From: Priapulus caudatus
Taxonomy: Eukaryota > Priapulida > Priapulimorpha > Priapulimorphida > Priapulidae
Direction of reading: 5' to 3'
NCBI RefSeq assembly: GCF_000485595.1
Contig: NW_014577286.1
Coordinates: forward strand, 497,324 to 533,981
Length of the DNA stretch: 36,658 bases
Positions within the stretch are counted from its first letter, which is position 1. The number at the start of each line of letters is the position of its first letter. Shown here one piece after another: positions 20,112 through 30,614 of the stretch. The notes under the pieces are model-generated. The model was not told where the DNA came from, ran no database searches, and worked only from the letters and a program-made list of their open reading frames with translations. A program made the position numbers and the translations under genes.

Positions 20112-20130
20112 GAGTGGTTCCCAAACTTTT
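20112..20130. mobile_element. hAT-like terminus (solo end)
   Basis: GAGTGGTTCCCAAACTTTT matches the common CAGTGGTTCCCAAACTTTT terminus of hAT-type elements. The GGGGTCTTTCTGGG region near 20380 may be part of the same decayed element. No partner end is seen. Confidence 0.4.
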
Positions 20131-20134
20131 AGAC

Positions 20135-22080
20135 ATGACCAAAGGAGCATTCAGATTTCATTACTTTGACGTGCGACGAAAGTCCTTTTGCTTTGCAAGG
20201 GATAAAGACGGACTGTACATTTTCTGTGCCTCGAAAAAATAATTTTTGAAAAGGTAATGGTGATTTCAAGAGTTGGTTGCGCTCATGCGACTTACTGTAC
20301 AATGATAGTTTGTTGGGAGAGTACCTGCTCATTAGGAGCTAGTGCATTCTATCTAGGAGGCAAAGGAGAAAGCTTCTGGGGGGTCTTTCTGGGTGCACGG
20401 TCATGTGGTGCCACCCATCATCGACATTAGCATGAAAGATAACTTTTTTAAAGAAATTAGCCTATAGATTTTAGCTGATACTAGGTGGGTTAGTGACTTA
20501 AAATGGGTTTAGTTTCAATTTGCTTAAGGGGTCTTTAATGCCCTTCTATTATGATAGCCTGTACAACAGTTTTATTCATGGCAATATCCAATAGCAGATG
20601 ACTATTTCGATTGGTTAAATTTATAGGAATGTGCAGTCTTCCAACAGCAGACATTTATATTAAATATTAAAGAAAGCCATGTACAATTCGTCATTAATTA
20701 GGTGTTTTAGGTGCGATTTATTCTGGTAATGAAGCACAGTGAGATATTTCAACATCAAAGTAGTTTCTATTTACTGGTCAGTATGATAACTTGGTGTTCA
20801 AAACCTCAGTGTTATGTTGGTGTTTCAGTTTGTTCAGTAGGTTTTCGATATACTAAACGTCTCGTTAAAATTGTACACAACCCTGCTACAGATATTCTCA
20901 AGTTTCATGTTTATTTCATTGAGTCCAGGCATGGCGATTAGTGACCTGCACTAACTGAGGTGACTCACCCAAATTCCTGTTTTTAATAGAACCATCATGT
21001 AATCTCCGTCTCCACTACGCCTCCCGCGCTAAATCTTGTAATCCTTTAATCGCTGCTTTCCTCTCTTCTGCATTCCACCCTCGAACCTTTCACACAAAAG
21101 GCTTCAACGGTTGTCATGACTACTATACACGCATCTAGTGACCCCAACCCAAATCCAACATGGCGACCGGAATCGTCAACTGTATAGACTTTTACCGCCC
21201 GATCATCACCTGCGCCGTTCTATTACCTATAAAATACAGCTAATAAAATGAGCACTGACCCGGTCGCCAGACAAGGGCACAAACTACACGTTGCGTTTTA
21301 CGATAACGACCACAACCGCATACATCTGATCATAAAAGCTGAGCTTAAACGCTTCGACCGTACAACGAACGCGTATTCTCTCACACACCCTGCTACACCG
21401 ACTCCGACATATTTGACAGGTTTATTCGCATTCGCAGCCCGAGTGGGTACTCGGCGCAGATCAGCGCGGGCAGTTACCCCCGCCCTGGCACCTGCTCCCT
21501 GCGTATAACCTGCTTAGTCTAGCTCATCGAACGGCTGCGAAAGTAATTCGATAAAAGTGGCGGCAAATGATTTTGTTTTTTTTACGGGGACGTCTGCAGA
21601 AATATCCCGCAGGACGTGACCATGCTGTCAAGCGTGTGGGGGCGGTGTGTATAGTCCGGAAACGAACGGCAATCCGAGTGCGGCAGAGCACAGGTGCGAG
21701 ACGAGGGCGTCAGTCTATCGTCGCGCGACGCCCGAACGCCTCTCTCGGGAGACTTCCACAATGAGACAAACGCCCCTGCGACGTGAACATAGACTGGTAC
21801 CACGCCGCGCACACTTCGTTTCCCGCGCAACGCGGGACACGGCTGTCCGCTGGACACACCCGCCCTACTTCGGCCCCATCTAACCCCGCCCTTAGCTCAG
21901 CTCTGACATGTCATCACCGGCCTGCATTCATCAGGGGAAGATTCCTAGTGTATAAGGAATGCTGCCTCGAGGGTGACAACTAGACTGCCGCTGCGGCTTT
22001 CAGCTGCACCAGCGATGACCGTAAACGATAGAGAGCGGCGTCAGTCTACGGAGATGCTGAGAGAGGGCGTGGGGATGAAT
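20135..22080. other. Unassigned sequence upstream of the NOL7-like gene
   Basis: AT-rich to about 20990, then more GC-rich. A GTGAGT donor on the minus strand (20963-20968) would have the phase needed by the NOL7-like gene, but the frame into it has TAG at 21015-21017 and no start codon. A YY1-like AACATGGCGACC lies near 21159-21170. No exon is supported. Confidence 0.3.
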
Positions 22081-22084
22081 GGGA

Positions 22085-22590
22085 CATCGCGGGACAGACG
22101 CGATAATGCCACTCTCACTCGCTAAATGTTCGTCGCTCGACGGCCCAGCACTTAAACGGATTAGCCTCGCTGCGGGGGGGGGAGGTCCCTGACGATGTGT
22201 GTTTTTGTGAGGGGGCGGGGGGAGGTCCCCGACGATGAGTTTTTTTTGTGAGGGGGTGGGGGCGACGGGACGTAAACGGTTAAACGATTGCAAGGAATAA
22301 CCTCGCAGAGATATACACTCGCAGTATCTTCTCATCGGATGATGTAGAAGCTGTGACGTCAATGCGGGCAGGTTGACGTATGTCCTCGACTATTCCCCGC
22401 CCACGTATCAGCAAAAAACACAAACCTACTTGTTAAAAAACGCGACTTACGTCCGCTAGGTAGTAAAGCTGGCCGCAAGGAATCGATGCGAAAGCGATTG
22501 CGTTCAGGATTACCATCGAACAACGACAACATTATCCATACGTCGCGCGAACGACGGAAATACATACACAGCTACAGACCACATACACAT
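22085..22590. repeat. Dispersed duplicate block, copy 2
   Basis: Counterpart of 13020-13580, same orientation, followed by a short CACA stretch (about 22582-22645). It lacks many single bases present in copy 1. Confidence 0.8.
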
Positions 22591-22659
22591 ACACACCGCC
22601 ACACACACAGCACGCACGTACATGCACACGACGTTACGCACACGCAGGCATTCAACACC

Positions 22660-23160
22660 CGGAGTAACCGATTGTAACCGATCGTCGGTTACTTGGGTCT
22701 AACCGATATATGATTACAAAATTACAACCGATTGACAACACTACAATTAACCCAGCAGGAAGATCGTAGGTTGACCTGTTCAATGCTGCGTCAAGCTATT
22801 GAGATCACAGGCACTTTGAACATTTCAATAATAAAATTATGGTAAATGAACACGAAATGTGTTTATTACCAAAGTCAATGTTTAGCTACTCTCTTTTTTG
22901 CCTATTGTTGGTAACAGTGTCCCATTGTTCTACAAATGCCGTTCAGATGCACCTCTGTAAAACACGATAATTATTTCACTGCACGCACGCCACTATATAG
23001 AACCGCAGAGAAAGATAGAGCAGGTGAAAAAGCATGAGCGCCAAATTCGCACAACACTCACTTAGTTTCACACCATCACACCAAAAATACATGATAAATA
23101 ACAGCCTCTATGCTGGTATCTATGCATAGCAGAATGTTGACTTGTTTGAATTATTACTCT
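22660..23160. other. AT-rich sequence with repeated AACCGAT motifs
   Basis: AACCGAT occurs four times within about 70 bp (22666-22732), once more inverted as ATCGTCGGTT. Beyond that nothing is recognised. Confidence 0.4.
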
Positions 23161-23162
23161 TC

Positions 23163-23543
23163 CAATTTGGTACAACACACTTTACCTGGGCAGAGAAATC
23201 TGGTCATATCCTGACGAAAACTCCCGCTCCACAGCAATGTAAATGGGAGCAAATACCCGTTTATTATTCGAGACTTCCTAACCGCGCTACGCAATTGTTT
23301 AACCAATGAACGTGGCCACGTGTGTGATGTGACCCCTGTGCGAATTATCGTGGCTTGTCTTGGAAACGAGTGATGGGGATCGTCATGGAGATTGGAACCA
23401 GGGAGCACTTGAACCCAGAATGCAATGTGTTGCCATTACTCATGTATAAACAAGCAGTTGCTCCCATTTACATTTCCGTGGACTGGGAGTACTCCTCAGG
23501 AATTTACCAGATTTCTCTGGGTAAATTGTGCTGCACCAAATTG
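23163..23543. mobile_element. Foldback MITE with ~90-bp terminal inverted repeats
   Basis: Left arm 23163-23252 (CAATTTGGTACAACACA ... AATGGGAGCAA) and right arm 23458-23543 are inverted copies, matching at roughly four of five bases; a weaker match extends further inward. Total about 381 bp, no coding capacity. A clear target-site duplication was not found, so the superfamily is open. Confidence 0.75.
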
Positions 23544-23559
23544 TAACATTGTATGAAGT

Positions 23560-25030
23560 TGAGTTTACACACGAATAATGGCGGCGCATTGCATGCCGGG
23601 GTGAGCTTATGCATGCCGACCCCAAGGCTCCATTTATAGGCCTGCCAAGCCAATGTAGCATAATGCGAGCAGGCATGACGTCGCTCACACCACTACGTTC
23701 ATTGGCCGAAACAAGCGAGTAGCGCGTTTACTATTTAGGGAGTTTCGGACAACGGATGATAAAAAGGCAATCAAAGGATTTTAAACAAGTGAACATTTAG
23801 CCACACATAGATACCAAAATAAAGGCTGTCTGTTGTGGATTTGTGCTGTGATAGTGTGAAATGAAGCAAGTGTCAAGCGAATTTTGCGATCATGCTTTCC
23901 AAGTTTCCTACCTGCGCCATAGGCTTTTAGTTTTATTGTTTTTGCACAGTGGCGTGCATGCAGTGTAGCCTACTTGTGTTGCAGAGGAGCACCTGAATGG
24001 CATTTACAAGAATTATCACTATCACTATCAGTGATAGTACTTTTAATAGGCGAAAGAAAGTAGTACTACTACTAGTATTACTATTAGTAAATACATTTCG
24101 TGTTTTTGTACCGTCATTTTATTATTGAAACGTTACAACTACAACTTACAAGTGGTGCCTGTGTACCAGACACTGAGACAGGTAAACTATCAAATGTTTT
24201 ACTTATTACTACGAAAACTAGGCCTAGTTACCTTCGTTGAACATTGCTGTCATTACAACAACAACTTGATTATTGATGAGCACAGTATTATTGCAATAAT
24301 AATAATATTGTTTTCACAGCACACCGTGCTCACGTGCTAATCATTGGTGCTGATCAGTGGCACAGTCACATAGCCCGAGGAGCTAGACATATGCAAGAAG
24401 ATGAAGCGCATTGGTCATGTACTTGTGACGCCATTTTAGATCACAGTTTGCGCAGTGTGTGCATCTAAACGTTTTCATGGAAAAACATAACATACATGGA
24501 TATACATAACCGGGCGAAACTCGTAACGGGTTGTTATAACTCTACACTGTATCCACATATGACCGGTAGTGAGCGGCTGGCTTCATACAACCGGACGAAA
24601 ACAGTTTGACAATTTATGATAGGTGACCGGTCGGAAACAACAAGTTTTAGGTCACGTGGTAGCGGTGCATAGATGAGTTCCTCGTCTCTTCGTAAATATA
24701 AAGTGGGCAAAGTCCAAAGACCGAAAACCTATCTAGATAGGCGGATCGAAGATGTCAACCTCCGTTATCTCTTTGCTTTATTATGCTATAAACGTAACTT
24801 TGTAAAGATTAGACTGTGGTGCATGTCTCCTGGTTCTCGCGCGCAACACTGCCAGCAGAGAAGTTATCATGCAGGTTGTCAGAAAGGTTCGTGTTGAGAA
24901 TAAACCCAGTTTGGAAGTTCTAGTCTCTGAAAACGCACCAGCAAACCGCCCTGAGTGATTCACTCAGGGGTTCCCTGAATTTCCTCCACAGAAAACCATA
25001 GCGACGCGTTGTAACCCTATCCTGGGGTTT
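23560..25030. other. Unassigned sequence with small hairpins
   Basis: Contains ACTATCAC/GTGATAGT at 24018-24038 (8-bp stem, 5-base loop) and a 21-base near-palindrome CCCTGAGTGA-T-TCACTCAGGG at 24949-24969. The open frames at 24125-24340 and 24673-24897 have no recognisable domains. Confidence 0.4.
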
Positions 25031-25033
25031 GGG

Positions 25034-25261
25034 TTACATTATTGTATCTAAGCTGTCCCATGAACCCTGCCATCGCTCTACCAAGGCTTTCTTGATTTCT
25101 CCTTTGGCTTCGGAGAAGGAAAGCGGAGAGTGGTCTTCAGATTTATCCATTTCTGCAGCCTCGAGGGCTGCCCGTTTCGCTTCTTCGTCTGCAAGTTCGT
25201 TTGCGGCCAGTCCTGCATGTCCTGCTACCCAGCAAATGTCGATCTTGAGACATATACGCAT
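25034..25261 (-). pseudogene. RNase H fragment of a retrotransposon
   Basis: The minus-strand frame contains ICWVAGHAGLAANELADEEA, which fits the C-terminal RNase H signature W-V-x-GH-x-G-x-x-x-NE-x-AD-x-x-AK found in non-LTR retrotransposons such as the I, Jockey and R1 groups. It then runs about 45 residues of linker to a stop after DSLDTIM. The His of GH and the Asp of AD are present; the N-terminal catalytic Asp and Glu lie in sequence that is missing. No reverse transcriptase is seen upstream, so this is a 5'-truncated dead copy. Confidence 0.75.
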
Positions 25262-25473
25262 CCTATATCATGTATTTCGCACACGTCAGGAATTTCGCAC
25301 AACACCGTTAAACTTATGTTTAAACTCTGACGACTATACCGTTGCTTACAATGACGGTGGCGCCACTGGAAGCTCAACCACGGAAAAAGTTGAGCAAACT
25401 AATGTTTCGGCTGCAGGCTATACAGACCGAGGGTGTTTCGTATTTATTAATTTAAGATCAGAAGGATTACAAC

Positions 25474-25821
25474 TTAAGCCTGGGACACACCATGCGAATT
25501 TTGCTGCGATCATATCCGCAGCGAAATTTGCGGCGAAAATATTCGCACCCGCATGCGATAATCGAGCGGACACACCATGCAAATTTATTCGCTCGACCGG
25601 ACACACTACACGCGATCTACTGTCGCCACACTGCTCCAACGAATTTGTACGCAGCGGTAAAAATCCGCAGCGAAAATATCAAACATGTTTGATCGCTGCG
25701 AATTTCGGTGCAGATGAAATTCGCCCGCGCTTGAGCGGACACACTATGCGAATTCCACAGCCGGGTTTAAAATCCGCTGCGGTCGTGCGAATAAATTCGC
25801 ATGGTGTGTCCCCTGCTTTAG
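25474..25821. mobile_element. Palindromic MITE with GGACACACC motifs
   Basis: About 348 bp. The ends are inverted repeats over ~30 bp: left TTAAGCCTGGGACACACC-ATGCGAATTT, right inverting to CTAAAGCAGGGGACACACC-ATGCGAATTT. The motif GGACACAC(C/T)A(T/C) recurs inside (about 25568, 25603, 25737), and TGCGAAT/ATTCGC occurs on both strands. The open plus-strand frame at 25029-25877 crosses the element only because it is A/T poor in stops and is not regarded as a gene. Confidence 0.7.
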
Positions 25822-25829
25822 TTTCATGC

Positions 25830-26935
25830 ACGACACGTAGTTTTAGTTATAATATGAACGAATTTGTCCTAAAATGAATATCATTTGGTTAAATAGCAAT
25901 TAGGTTTAAATATAATTGCACTTTTGTGATTAGCCCTCGGTCTGTAAAGTGCAAGATAAATTGGCGAATGCGCAACTTTTTCAGCCTGGTGGCAGCACAA
26001 TGGCATGTGTCATGTCAGCATCCAAAAATTAAGATTTCGAAATTCAATGTTGTTTTATGCGTAATTATATAAATTTTTAGGTATATGCTATTATATATGC
26101 ATTTACTATCATAATATACTCTAAAATTCTAGGGGAAGTATCGATCCCGTTAAGCAAAATCATCGGTGTCGGACTTCCCTCACACACAAATTAGTCCCTG
26201 CCTATTTCGCGCATCTAAGTCAAACGATGCGCCCATGTGCCAAACTTGACAAAAGATCTACATAATGTATATATTAAATAATTTAAATGTGAACTTAAAT
26301 ATACCTTGATCGTTAATATAATGTAAAATTATTATCTTTGATGCGAAGTATGACTATCAGTGGCTGGTTACAACTTACATGCTTGAGATATGTCTATCTT
26401 ACAGGGTTGAGATTCTTCCGCGGATCTGCGGAAGTCTGCGGATTTGACAGTCCCAGTGGTCGATTTTGTGAAACGTCTAAATTCGTTGAGAAAATTGGGG
26501 GGGGGGGTGTAACAATGTAAACATTTAAATTATATACCCTCAACAGCACCTGACTGTAGACAGTAGACTGACAGCGAAGTATACAGTGTATCTGTTTTTG
26601 TGTACCAGAAAAGAAAATCCTCGTTCACAGGCTGCAGTAGAGGGGCAGACATTTGAGGTAGCTGATCACATAACGACCATGCCTGGCCTGGGGGCCGGGT
26701 TTACATGTTGCTGTGTGCATGTTGTGTGCATGACTATGCACTGATTGTTCCATTCGCATTGTGTGTTTTTCATTCAAATCTCGTCGCAGCAAGGCAGCTT
26801 ATGTCTGAGTAAAACAATGCAAGCGGCGGGCGGAAACAGAAAAATATTATTATGTCTAGAGTCTAGACATTTAATAAAAAAACTTGCCCTATTTTCAGCC
26901 CCCTGATTTCCTATTCATAGTTCGTTTGTTCCTTT
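25830..26935. other. Unassigned AT-rich sequence
   Basis: Includes a short G run (26499-26508). No exon, RNA gene or TE terminus is supported. Confidence 0.35.
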
Positions 26936-26939
26936 TGAC

Positions 26940-27062
26940 AACTTGAAAAAGTGATTCAAGAAGTCTCATATAATGTGTTCAGAATAGCTTAGAATGCACC
27001 AAATTGCACCATTCTTTAAAAAAAGTTAAGGGGGAACATGCCCCCGGAACCCCCTAGCATGG
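26940..27062. mobile_element. Decayed dispersed repeat (AATGCACCAAATTGCACC ... GCCCCCGGAACCCC)
   Basis: The combination 'AGAATGCACCAAATTGCACCATT' and 'GGGGGAACATGCCCCCGGAACCCCCTAG' is one I recognise as a recurring interspersed repeat of aquatic invertebrate genomes. Its class is uncertain (probably a DNA-transposon derivative). The GGGGGaacatGCCCCC part is itself self-complementary. Confidence 0.35.
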
Positions 27063-27251
27063 CTATGATCTACGGTCTTCGCATTGCTTGCTCCTCTGTT
27101 TACTAATTTCAATTTCAGCTGAAAATTAAATTCTCCAATCTCATCCCTGATCTTAGTATCTAATATAGATGTCATAATACTGGCATACCCTCTTGCCAAA
27201 ACCAGAGGATCCCTTTACGTTTAGATTCTTTGTTCCTGTCATCCCATGATA

Positions 27252-27557
27252 TTAGAATTCTTTTCCTTTCAATTTGGTTAAAATTGCAAAATTGAAGCTT
27301 TTTCTACTGCCGGCAATCCGCAATTCTACATTACTCTTACAAAATGGTCTGTCAACAATCTGTCTCTTTAATCTGTCAGTGTCTATTTGTTCAACTTTGT
27401 ACCTCTCTGTCTTCGATCTCCTTTTGACTTTGTTTCGAGTTTGAAGACTAATCTTTATGAGGTTATAGTATGAGAATCTATGTTCTATGTCTATGTTTAA
27501 ACAAAGTAAATCCATCCTTGTTGACAGATAGCTACAAGTTGGCTTCTCATTTCTCAT
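27252..27557 (-). pseudogene. Non-LTR retrotransposon fragment (endonuclease end/linker-like)
   Basis: A 101-residue open frame that ends ...LTKLKGKEF. It contains IEHRFSYYNLIKISLQTR followed by a basic stretch (NKVKRRSKTERYKVEQ) and DTDRLKRQIVDRPF. This resembles the end of an AP-endonuclease domain (SDHRLV...) and the Lys/Arg-rich linker before reverse transcriptase in RTE/CR1-type elements. The SDH motif itself is degraded to IEHRF. Without a search this is a moderate call. The frame just downstream is broken by stops. Confidence 0.45.
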
Positions 27558-27559
27558 TA

Positions 27560-28375
27560 CATGACAAGAAGCCTACGACGTGTAACAGTCGCAGAGCGTT
27601 GTTGGGCTAGTCATCAGAGACACTCGTATTTATACGATACATGTTTGTAGATTTAGGGTGGGAAATAGCATATCAGTCCCTTAAAATGCATGCAACAGTG
27701 TCGAGTGATGGCTTGTTCGAAAGTCTTTACTGATCCACAAGAATCTCTGTGCACACATACATGCTGATGCTGGGGCAGCTTTATCAATTTATGTAAAAGC
27801 CATGCGTGAAACAACATTACAAACAATATTTGCTGAAAGCAATTAATGTACGTTTGTATTTTATATAGGAACGAGATGTATTATTTACTTCATTCATTTA
27901 CACCAGTATAGGCATTGTTAAAGCTATATTACTGATGTTACATGCAATTTCAACTAATATCCATCGTTGTGCTAATAAATGGAAAACTGACATTCACTTG
28001 CAAACAGTGATGGCGCGCAGTGCCACATGTGAATAGTTTACATTGTTGTTACATCCGAGAAATGGTCGTTCATCAAAAGATCGTTAAACTCTTGTTCTAC
28101 AAAAATATATTTGGCTCAGTTTTCAAAAAAGTTGTCACAGATAACGTCAAATTTAATAGAATCAATCGTCAATAGAAGATTTTGTAATGGATAGTGCCAG
28201 ACTGTGTATTGACTTTGGTCTCGGACTTTGTACTTGCTAGTTTGACTAGGCTGCAAGACTAAAGTCTAATAAGAGCTACGCTGTTGCTACTCCTATTAAT
28301 AAACAATATCGGAAATAGCATATAGCATGCATCTGTGAATTAATTCAGATATTTATTATTTTCAGTTCACCTCAC
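27560..28375. other. MECR upstream region
   Basis: AT-rich with no recognised exon. A good acceptor (TTATTATTTTCAG) ends at 28364, 27 bases before the MECR start codon, which implies a 5'-UTR intron whose donor I could not locate. Confidence 0.4.
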
Positions 28376-28391
28376 TCTAGATCTGTGAAGC

Positions 28392-29498
28392 ATGGCTTTA
28401 ATAAGGCTAGTGTTTTCGATCTGTGGGAAGCCGATGGCATTGCGACCATATGGAAGGAACATTAGTATATCGTCGACCTGCGGCACCAAGGCATCTTCTC
28501 TAGTGTACGAACAACATGGCGACCCTGAGAAGGTCGTGGAAAAGGTATCCGTGGACATACCACGCGCCCTCAACCTTAAGGATATCCTTGTGCGCCTGCT
28601 CGTGGCTCCAGTGAACCCGGCAGATATTAACACGATTCAGGGAACATATGGCGTCAGTCCTCCGCTCCCAGCGGTTGGTGGCAATGAAGGTGTCGCAGAA
28701 GTTATAGACGTGGGCGACGCCGTCAGGTTCTGTCGGCCCGGCGATCGCGTGATTCCGGCGATACCGGGCTGCGGCACGTGGCGTACTCACAGCATCATGT
28801 TTGCCGACCAGTTGCGGAAGGTTCCGGACGGAGTGCCGGACGCGGAAGCGGCCATGGTTGCAGTGAACGCATGTACGGCGTACAGAATGCTGTGCGACTA
28901 TGAACTGCTGAAACGTGACGATGTCATAATGCAGAACGGCGCAAACAGCGGTGTGGGACAGAACGTGATCCAGATTGCTCGCGAGATGGGACTTCTCTCC
29001 ATCAACATCGTCCGAGACAGAGATGACATGGCGGACTTGAAGCGCCACCTGATGGCACTCGGTGCAAACTACGTTTTTACAGAAGATTCCTTTCGCAAAG
29101 AAGGGGGAGCATTCTTCAAAAATGAAAAGAAGCTTCGTCCCAAGCTGGCGTTTAACTGTGTCGGCGGTAAAAGCTCCACAGAGTTGATGCGTCATCTGGA
29201 TGATGGAGGAAAAATGGTCACCTATGGTGGCATGTCCCGTCAGCCAATAATAATTCCGACGGGTGTGATGATTTTTAAGCGCTTAAAAGCGGAAGGATTC
29301 TGGATGACAAAGTGGAATGAGGCCAACAGGGATACAGATCAGCAGGACATCATGTTTAACACTATATTCGGTCTAATGAAAGAGGGTAAGCTGGTGGCTC
29401 CACCTGCTGACAGAGTGCCATTTTCTGACTACGAGAGAGCAATAAGTGCTGCAGTTAAACCTTACACCAGGAAACAGTTGCTGGTTCCTGATAGCTAG
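28392..29498 (+). CDS. MECR: Mitochondrial enoyl-[acyl-carrier-protein]/trans-2-enoyl-CoA reductase
   Basis: 368 residues (human MECR 373). It catalyses NADPH-dependent reduction of trans-2-enoyl thioesters, the last step of each cycle of mitochondrial type II fatty-acid synthesis, which supplies octanoyl-ACP for lipoic acid. Residues 1 to about 35 (MALIRLVFSICGKPMALRP...) are Arg-rich, hydrophobic and free of acidic residues, as in a mitochondrial presequence. The GroES-like domain follows (about 38-150) with APVNPADINTIQGTYG (72-87), whose Tyr86 is at the catalytic Tyr place, GGNEGVAEV (97-105) and PGCGTWRT. The Rossmann domain has NGANSGVGQNVIQIA (182-196) and INIVRDRDD (204-212) for NADPH, then NCVGGKSSTEL and VTYGGMSRQP. 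The usual NPCTAYRM is NACTAYRM. Start chosen for A at -3 and G at +4. The whole reading frame is one exon, unusual for animals. A 5'-UTR intron is likely and an AATAAA lies at 29642. Confidence 0.95.
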   Translation: MALIRLVFSICGKPMALRPYGRNISISSTCGTKASSLVYEQHGDPEKVVEKVSVDIPRALNLKDILVRLLVAPVNPADINTIQGTYGVSPPLPAVGGNEGVAEVIDVGDAVRFCRPGDRVIPAIPGCGTWRTHSIMFADQLRKVPDGVPDAEAAMVAVNACTAYRMLCDYELLKRDDVIMQNGANSGVGQNVIQIAREMGLLSINIVRDRDDMADLKRHLMALGANYVFTEDSFRKEGGAFFKNEKKLRPKLAFNCVGGKSSTELMRHLDDGGKMVTYGGMSRQPIIIPTGVMIFKRLKAEGFWMTKWNEANRDTDQQDIMFNTIFGLMKEGKLVAPPADRVPFSDYERAISAAVKPYTRKQLLVPDS

Positions 29499-29641
29499 TG
29501 TAGTTAGCACTTTCAGGTTGCTTGTTGTGGTAAGTAATTTAAACTTCAACACGCATTGCGCATTATCTTTGCGTAAATGGCGCGTTTCTACGTGTATACT
29601 TCATAGCATATTTTAATTGTGATACTGAAAAATTCTTAGAA

Positions 29642-29647
29642 AATAAA
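29642..29647 (+). promoter_or_regulatory. Candidate MECR polyadenylation signal
   Basis: A canonical AATAAA 144 bases after the MECR stop codon, preceded by A/T-rich sequence. The short 3' UTR would be typical. Confidence 0.6.
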
Positions 29648-29659
29648 AAACTACAGTTC

Positions 29660-30240
29660 TCTCTATGCCATCATCTTTGTGCTCTGAATCTGCGAATCTT
29701 TTTTATGGAATCGCCTTTAGATGCAAACAACATCTAGCGATGGGATTTTTGTTAATTACCAGATAATATTCTACTAATTATGCAAGCAACCGGTGGTGGC
29801 AGAGCGCCGTGGCTCTCCTCAGGAGCCTCACATGCAGTGCCTCTGTTAAGCATTGTGTGCCCTGTCTGCCTCTCACACGTACCAGTGAGCACAGAGCCGA
29901 AACCACTGGAGCATCCATCACCCGTAATTGTATTGCATTTCCATTCAAATCGGCTTTACGGCCCGCCCGGGGGCAGCGTATAGCGAAAATTTATTTCTGC
30001 TGCCGCCGAGAGTCGATTGCCGACGGTTGGGCGCGATTTTTCGTGGCAGGCTCTGGTTGGGGAGTGCTGCCTCACCAGAGATTGCCGAGGCCCTTTCTCC
30101 CTCCGCATTCTCATGTAGATGCCGACTTCGGTTTCGGCAATTTTGTCACGGCGGACGTTTACGAGTGGCGTGGCTTTGTCGCAAGAGGGAGAGCGCAGCC
30201 GCGATTGAAATATTCATGGACTTCACGTTGGAATACACGA
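29660..30240. other. Unassigned sequence between MECR and the minisatellite
   Basis: More GC-rich from about 29800. Plus-strand frames at 29780-30270 have no recognisable domains. Confidence 0.3.
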
Positions 30241-30242
30241 GG

Positions 30243-30614
30243 CGAGGGGACTGAGGGTAGGGATACATGAGGCGAGGGGAGTGAGGGTGGGGATACCTGG
30301 GTGAGGGGACTGAGGGTGGGGATACCTGGGTGAGGGGACTGAGGGTGGGGATACCTGGGTGAGGGGACTGAGGGTGGGGATACATGGGTGAGGGGACTGA
30401 GGGTGGGGATGCCTGGGTGAGGGGACTGAGGGTGGGGATACATGGGTGAGGGGACTGAGGGTGGGGATACATGGGTGAGGGGATCGAGGGTGGGGATACC
30501 TGGGTGAGGGGACTGAGGGTGGGGATACCTGGGTGAGGGGACTGAGGGTGGGGACACATCATGACATGGGTGAGGGGACTGAGGGTGGGGATACCTGTGG
30601 AGGGACTGAGGGTC
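30243..30614. repeat. 29-bp G-rich minisatellite, about 13 units
   Basis: Consensus GGGGACTGAGGGTGGGGATACCTGGGTGA with few point differences (CCTGGG or CATGGG). The plus strand carries three to four G runs per unit. Three units equal 29 codons, and minus-strand frames stay open across it, giving a Pro/His/Ser-rich repeat; this is not regarded as a gene. The GTGAGGATGAGG-rich sequence to about 30890 is a looser continuation. Confidence 0.95.

Noticed and set aside
20963-21115. Possible first exon of the NOL7-like gene ending at a GTGAGT donor
   Set aside because: The donor phase fits, but the frame into it has TAG at 21015-21017, TGA further upstream and no Met.
25029-25877. 282-residue plus-strand open frame
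   Set aside because: It crosses an antisense retrotransposon fragment and a palindromic MITE and has no recognisable domain; chance openness.
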